Source of the DNA: an uncultured Collinsella sp.
Lineage (GTDB): Bacteria; Actinomycetota; Coriobacteriia; Coriobacteriales; Coriobacteriaceae
Assembly: GCA_958419975.1 (NCBI GenBank)
Contig: CATZIG010000080.1
Location: forward strand, 1-8,305
Reading direction: 5' to 3'
DNA length: 8,305 nucleotides
Under the pieces are notes generated by a model. It worked only from the letters and a program-made list of their open reading frames with translations, did not search any database and was not told the DNA's origin. Of this stretch, positions 5,719 through 8,305 are shown in pieces. Made by a program: the position numbers and the translations under genes. Position 1 is the first letter of the stretch. Each line of letters starts with the position of its first letter.

Positions 5719-6744
5719 TTACTCGCAGAGCAGCTTGGCGATCTGGACGGCGTTGGTAGCGGCGCCCTTACGGATTTGGTCGCCGCAGCACCAGAAGGTG
5801 ATACCGCGCGCGGCCTCGGGGTTCGAGATGTCGCGGCGCACGCGACCGACCCAAATCAGGTCTTGGTCGGACGTATCCATCGGCATGGGGAAACGATCGT
5901 GTGCATCCTCGGCAGCCATATCGTCAACCAGCTTGACGCCGGAAGCGGCAGCCAGCGCAGCACGAGCCTCCTCGACCGTAATATCGCGCTCAAACTCGAG
6001 CGTAATGCTCTCGGAGTGCGAACGCAGCACGGGCACGCGCACGCAGGTGCAGTTCACGCGCAACTCGGGCAGGTGCATGATCTTACGGCCCTCGTTTTGC
6101 AGCTTCATCTCCTCGGAGGTAAAGCCCTCCTCCTTGACGCCACCAATCTGCGGAATCAGGTTGCTCGCCAGCTGGGCGGCAAATGCACGCGGCTCGGGAA
6201 TCTCCTCGCCGCGGCCCAGGGCGGCCAGCTGAGCCTCGAGCTCGGCCATACCGGGAACGCCAGCGCCCGAAGCCGCCTGATACGTCGAGACGATCATGCG
6301 CTTCACGCCAGCAAGCTGGTGCAGCGGCCACGTAGGAACCAGGCCGATGATGGTCGCGCAGTTGGGATTGGCGATAAGGCCGTGATGCCACTTGATATCG
6401 TCGGCATTGATCTCGGGCACGACCAGCGGCACCTCGGGATCCATGCGGAAGGCATGGCTGTTGTCGACCACGACAGCGCCGCGCTTGACGGCCTCGGGCA
6501 GTAGCTCCTTCGCGATATCGTCGCCAGCGGCTCCGAGCACAATATCACAGCCCTCAAAGGCCTCGGGGCAAGCCTCCTCGATTACGATCTGCTCGCCGCG
6601 GAACTCAACGGTCTTGCCCGCGGAGCGTGCACTCGCCAGCAGCTTGAGCTTACCGACCGGGAACTCCTGCTCGTTGAGGCACTCGAGCATCTGGGTGCCC
6701 ACGGCTCCCGTCGCGCCCAAAATAGCAACCGTGTACTGTTTCAT
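5719..6744 (-). CDS. asd: Aspartate-semialdehyde dehydrogenase
   Basis: Converts L-aspartyl-4-phosphate and NADPH to L-aspartate-4-semialdehyde, the branch point to lysine/diaminopimelate, threonine and methionine. The 341-residue length is normal. The dinucleotide-binding loop is GATGAVG (10-16), the catalytic Cys129 lies in ANPNCATI, and Gln156 is in STYQAASGAG. Substrate- and dimer-region residues follow in EEMKLQNEGRKI (211-222), and the catalytic His243 is in RVPVLRSHSES. The ATG at 6742-6744 is chosen because AAAGGGGG lies just upstream and homology begins at MKQYTVAILGATG; the frame could extend 29 codons further to 6831, but that stretch is a terminator-like hairpin. It lies 174 nt downstream of aspartate kinase on the same strand, so co-transcription with attenuation between them is plausible. 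Confidence 0.97.
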   Translation of the reverse strand: MKQYTVAILGATGAVGTQMLECLNEQEFPVGKLKLLASARSAGKTVEFRGEQIVIEEACPEAFEGCDIVLGAAGDDIAKELLPEAVKRGAVVVDNSHAFRMDPEVPLVVPEINADDIKWHHGLIANPNCATIIGLVPTWPLHQLAGVKRMIVSTYQAASGAGVPGMAELEAQLAALGRGEEIPEPRAFAAQLASNLIPQIGGVKEEGFTSEEMKLQNEGRKIMHLPELRVNCTCVRVPVLRSHSESITLEFERDITVEEARAALAAASGVKLVDDMAAEDAHDRFPMPMDTSDQDLIWVGRVRRDISNPEAARGITFWCCGDQIRKGAATNAVQIAKLLCE

Positions 6745-6818
6745 GCTTCCCCCTTTAAAGGTTGTGGCTATCGCCCGCACGCCAAGCAGGCCGATTATTG
6801 TTGCCAGTGTATACAAGA

Positions 6819-6845
6819 ACGGGGCGGGCACGAAACCCGCCCCGT
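6819..6845 (-). terminator. GC-rich hairpin between aspartate kinase and asd
   Basis: ACGGGGCGGG (6819-6828) and CCCGCCCCGT (6836-6845) form a perfect 10-bp stem with a 7-nt loop. On the minus strand the stem is followed by TTCTTGTAT, a weak T-rich tail. It lies 74 nt past the kinase stop and 75 nt before the asd start, so it could end the kinase transcript or act as an attenuator for asd. Confidence 0.6.
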
Positions 6846-6867
6846 CGAAACGAAACCGAAACGAAAC
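6846..6867. repeat. Perfect tandem duplication of CGAAACGAAAC
   Basis: The 11-bp unit occurs twice head to tail (6846-6856 and 6857-6867), giving four GAAAC words; a fifth (6832-6836) lies in the neighbouring hairpin loop. Read on the transcribed minus strand it is a pyrimidine-rich GTTTCGTTTCG repeat between two hairpins. Confidence 0.85.
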
Positions 6868-6876
6868 GCCCCGCCG

Positions 6877-6906
6877 TAGATTTTTGAGGCGAGTCCCAAA
6901 AATCTA
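6877..6906 (-). promoter_or_regulatory. AT-rich hairpin just after the aspartate kinase gene
   Basis: TAGATTTTTG (6877-6886) and CAAAAATCTA (6897-6906) form a perfect 10-bp stem with a 10-nt loop, 12 nt beyond the kinase stop codon. It has no T-tract after the stem on the minus strand, so it is not a classical terminator. It may shield the mRNA end or work with the GC-rich hairpin further on. Confidence 0.5.
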
Positions 6907-6918
6907 GCGAGATAGCAG

Positions 6919-8305
6919 CTACTTGTGGAGCGCAGCCAGAGCAGGATCGACCGGCGCGGAAGCCTCCAGGTCGGAGACCTTCACAATGCCGTTCTCATCG
7001 GAGAAGGCACGGTAAATGGTCCGAATCGCCAGATCGAAGTCCTTCTCCTCCACGCCAATGATGATGTTGATCTCGTCACAGCTCTGTGAAATCATACGCA
7101 CGCTCACGCCCGCCTGGCCAAGCATGCCAAACAGGTGGCCAGAGATGCCGGCACGACCGCGCAGGTTGCGGCCAACGGTCGCGATAAGCGCCAAGCCCTC
7201 GACAACCTCGATCTCGAGCGGCTCGACCTCCTGCTGAATGTCGCCCACGAGCGAGTACAGCGAATCGTGAACGTCCTGCTCCTGCACCACGGCGCCAAAG
7301 CGGTCGACACCGGTGGGCATGTGCTCGACGGAAACGTCATAACGCTCGAACACCGAAAGCGCGCGGCGCATAAAGCCAACACGGGGCTTGGTGCGGTCGC
7401 GGGCCACGTTGATGGCGACAAAACCGCGCTTGCCGGTCACGCCGGTAATGATGGGCTCTGCCTCGCCCTCGTCAGCCGTCTCGCTAATGATGGTGCCGGG
7501 GTCCTGCGGCGCATTGGTGTTCTTGATGACCAGCGGAATACCCGCCTCACGCACAGGGAACACGGCCTCCTCGTGCAGGACGCTCGCACCCATGTACGAA
7601 AGCTCGCGCAGCTCCTCGTAGGTAACGCGGGCGATGGGCTGAGCCTCGGGAACAATACGCGGATCGGCAGAATAGAAGCCCGAGACGTCGGTCCAGTTCT
7701 CGTACAGATCGGCGCCCAGGCACTTGGCCAAGATCGAGCCCGAGATATCGCCGCCGCCACGGTCGAGCAGCTTGATCTGGCCCTCACGCGTCGCGCCGTA
7801 GAAACCGGGCATAACAAAGCCGCCCTGCTGACCGTACTCCTGCACCAGCTCGGAGGTGCGATTCATGCTGAGCGTACCGTCGTGATGGAACGCCACAACC
7901 GTCGCGGCGTCCAGGAACGGCAGGCCCAGGTACTCTGCCATCAGGCGAGCGGTGAAGTACTCGCCACGGCTCACGAGTTCCTCGGTAGAGTAACCGCCCG
8001 AGCGGGCGCGCTCGGCAAAGGCCGCGAACTCCTCGCGGATGGGATAGGTGAGCTCCAGCTCGTCAGCGATATCAAAATAGCGCTGGCCAATGTCCTCGAG
8101 CAACTCCTCGCACGACACGTGATACTTAACGTGTGCGTTAACCAGGTAGAGCAGGTCAGTCACCTTGGTGTCACCCTTAAAGCGGCGACCGCAGGCGGAA
8201 ACCACCACAAAACGGCGGGCAGGGTCGGCATCGACGATGGCCTTGATCTTCTTGAAGTGTTCGGCGTCGGCGACCGACGAGCCGCCAAACTTGGCAATCT
8301 TAATC
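6919..8305 (-). CDS. lysC: Aspartate kinase with two ACT domains (5' end outside window)
   Basis: Phosphorylates L-aspartate to aspartyl-4-phosphate, the committed step of the aspartate amino-acid family. 461 residues are visible (residue 1 is encoded at 8302-8304). The nucleotide/substrate motif KFGGSSVAD is at 5-13, so only the first one or few codons are missing; a GTG at 8206-8208 is an internal valine, not the start. The kinase domain continues with RGGGDISGS (182-190) and TDVSGFYSADPR (205-216). Two ACT regulatory domains follow at roughly 287-362 and 370-434, the usual seat of feedback inhibition by lysine and/or threonine; which effector is not readable. RGGGD replaces the commoner RGGSD. 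The C-terminal tail is short. asd lies downstream, making this an aspartate-pathway pair. Confidence 0.95.
   Translation of the reverse strand, partial: IKIAKFGGSSVADAEHFKKIKAIVDADPARRFVVVSACGRRFKGDTKVTDLLYLVNAHVKYHVSCEELLEDIGQRYFDIADELELTYPIREEFAAFAERARSGGYSTEELVSRGEYFTARLMAEYLGLPFLDAATVVAFHHDGTLSMNRTSELVQEYGQQGGFVMPGFYGATREGQIKLLDRGGGDISGSILAKCLGADLYENWTDVSGFYSADPRIVPEAQPIARVTYEELRELSYMGASVLHEEAVFPVREAGIPLVIKNTNAPQDPGTIISETADEGEAEPIITGVTGKRGFVAINVARDRTKPRVGFMRRALSVFERYDVSVEHMPTGVDRFGAVVQEQDVHDSLYSLVGDIQQEVEPLEIEVVEGLALIATVGRNLRGRAGISGHLFGMLGQAGVSVRMISQSCDEINIIIGVEEKDFDLAIRTIYRAFSDENGIVKVSDLEASAPVDPALAALHK

Noticed and set aside
5626..6504. 292-codon plus-strand frame
   Set aside because: It is antisense to asd, which has all catalytic motifs. 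It starts inside the long palindrome without a ribosome-binding site.
6745..6831. 29-codon N-terminal extension of asd
   Set aside because: It would begin inside a GC-rich terminator-like hairpin. The family N-terminus starts at MKQYTVAILGATG with a strong AAAGGGGG just upstream.
8206..8208. GTG as start of aspartate kinase
   Set aside because: The reading frame continues upstream to the window edge and includes the essential KFGGSSVAD motif, so the GTG is an internal valine codon.

Overview
This 8.3 kb window is a moderately GC-rich bacterial chromosome segment. It most resembles a gut actinobacterium of the Coriobacteriia, such as a Collinsella-type genome. That is an impression from overall protein style, GTG starts and the aspartokinase-then-semialdehyde-dehydrogenase gene order; no marker gene proves it. 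No rRNA, tRNA, CRISPR array or complete insertion sequence was found.

Layout, left to right. Positions 42-3514 (minus strand) hold a two-gene ABC exporter operon: a MacB/LolD-type ATPase whose end touches or overlaps the start of a large two-module FtsX-type permease. Positions 3515-3785 are a divergent intergenic region with a perfect 14-bp palindrome, CGAACAGCTGTTCG, that looks like a LexA (SOS) box over the promoter of the next gene. Positions 3786-4424 (plus) encode a stand-alone GyrI-like small-molecule-binding protein. Positions 4425-4735 hold a promoter-like sequence, a compact region with two interleaved inverted repeats (possible pseudoknot), and then the first ~44 codons of an Abi_2 (AbiD/AbiF-type) abortive-infection gene, cut off where the next gene begins. 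Positions 4736-5314 (minus) encode an O6-alkylguanine-DNA alkyltransferase. Positions 5315-5718 are a 404-bp non-coding, palindrome-rich stretch: two GCGAAGC hairpins with compensating outer stems and a ~130-bp imperfect palindrome just past the asd stop codon. Positions 5719-6744 (minus) are aspartate-semialdehyde dehydrogenase and 6919-8305 (minus) are aspartate kinase, whose 5' end lies outside the window. The gap between these two holds two hairpins and an 11-bp tandem repeat.

How the genes work together. Aspartate kinase and semialdehyde dehydrogenase perform the first two steps from aspartate toward lysine/diaminopimelate, threonine and methionine. The GyrI-like protein and the alkyltransferase can be read as a small genotoxin-defence neighbourhood: one family includes hydrolases of cyclopropane-type DNA alkylators, and the other repairs alkylated guanine. 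The SOS-like box in front of the former strengthens this, but the link is inference. The Abi_2 fragment with its structured leader looks like the scar of a lost phage-defence module.
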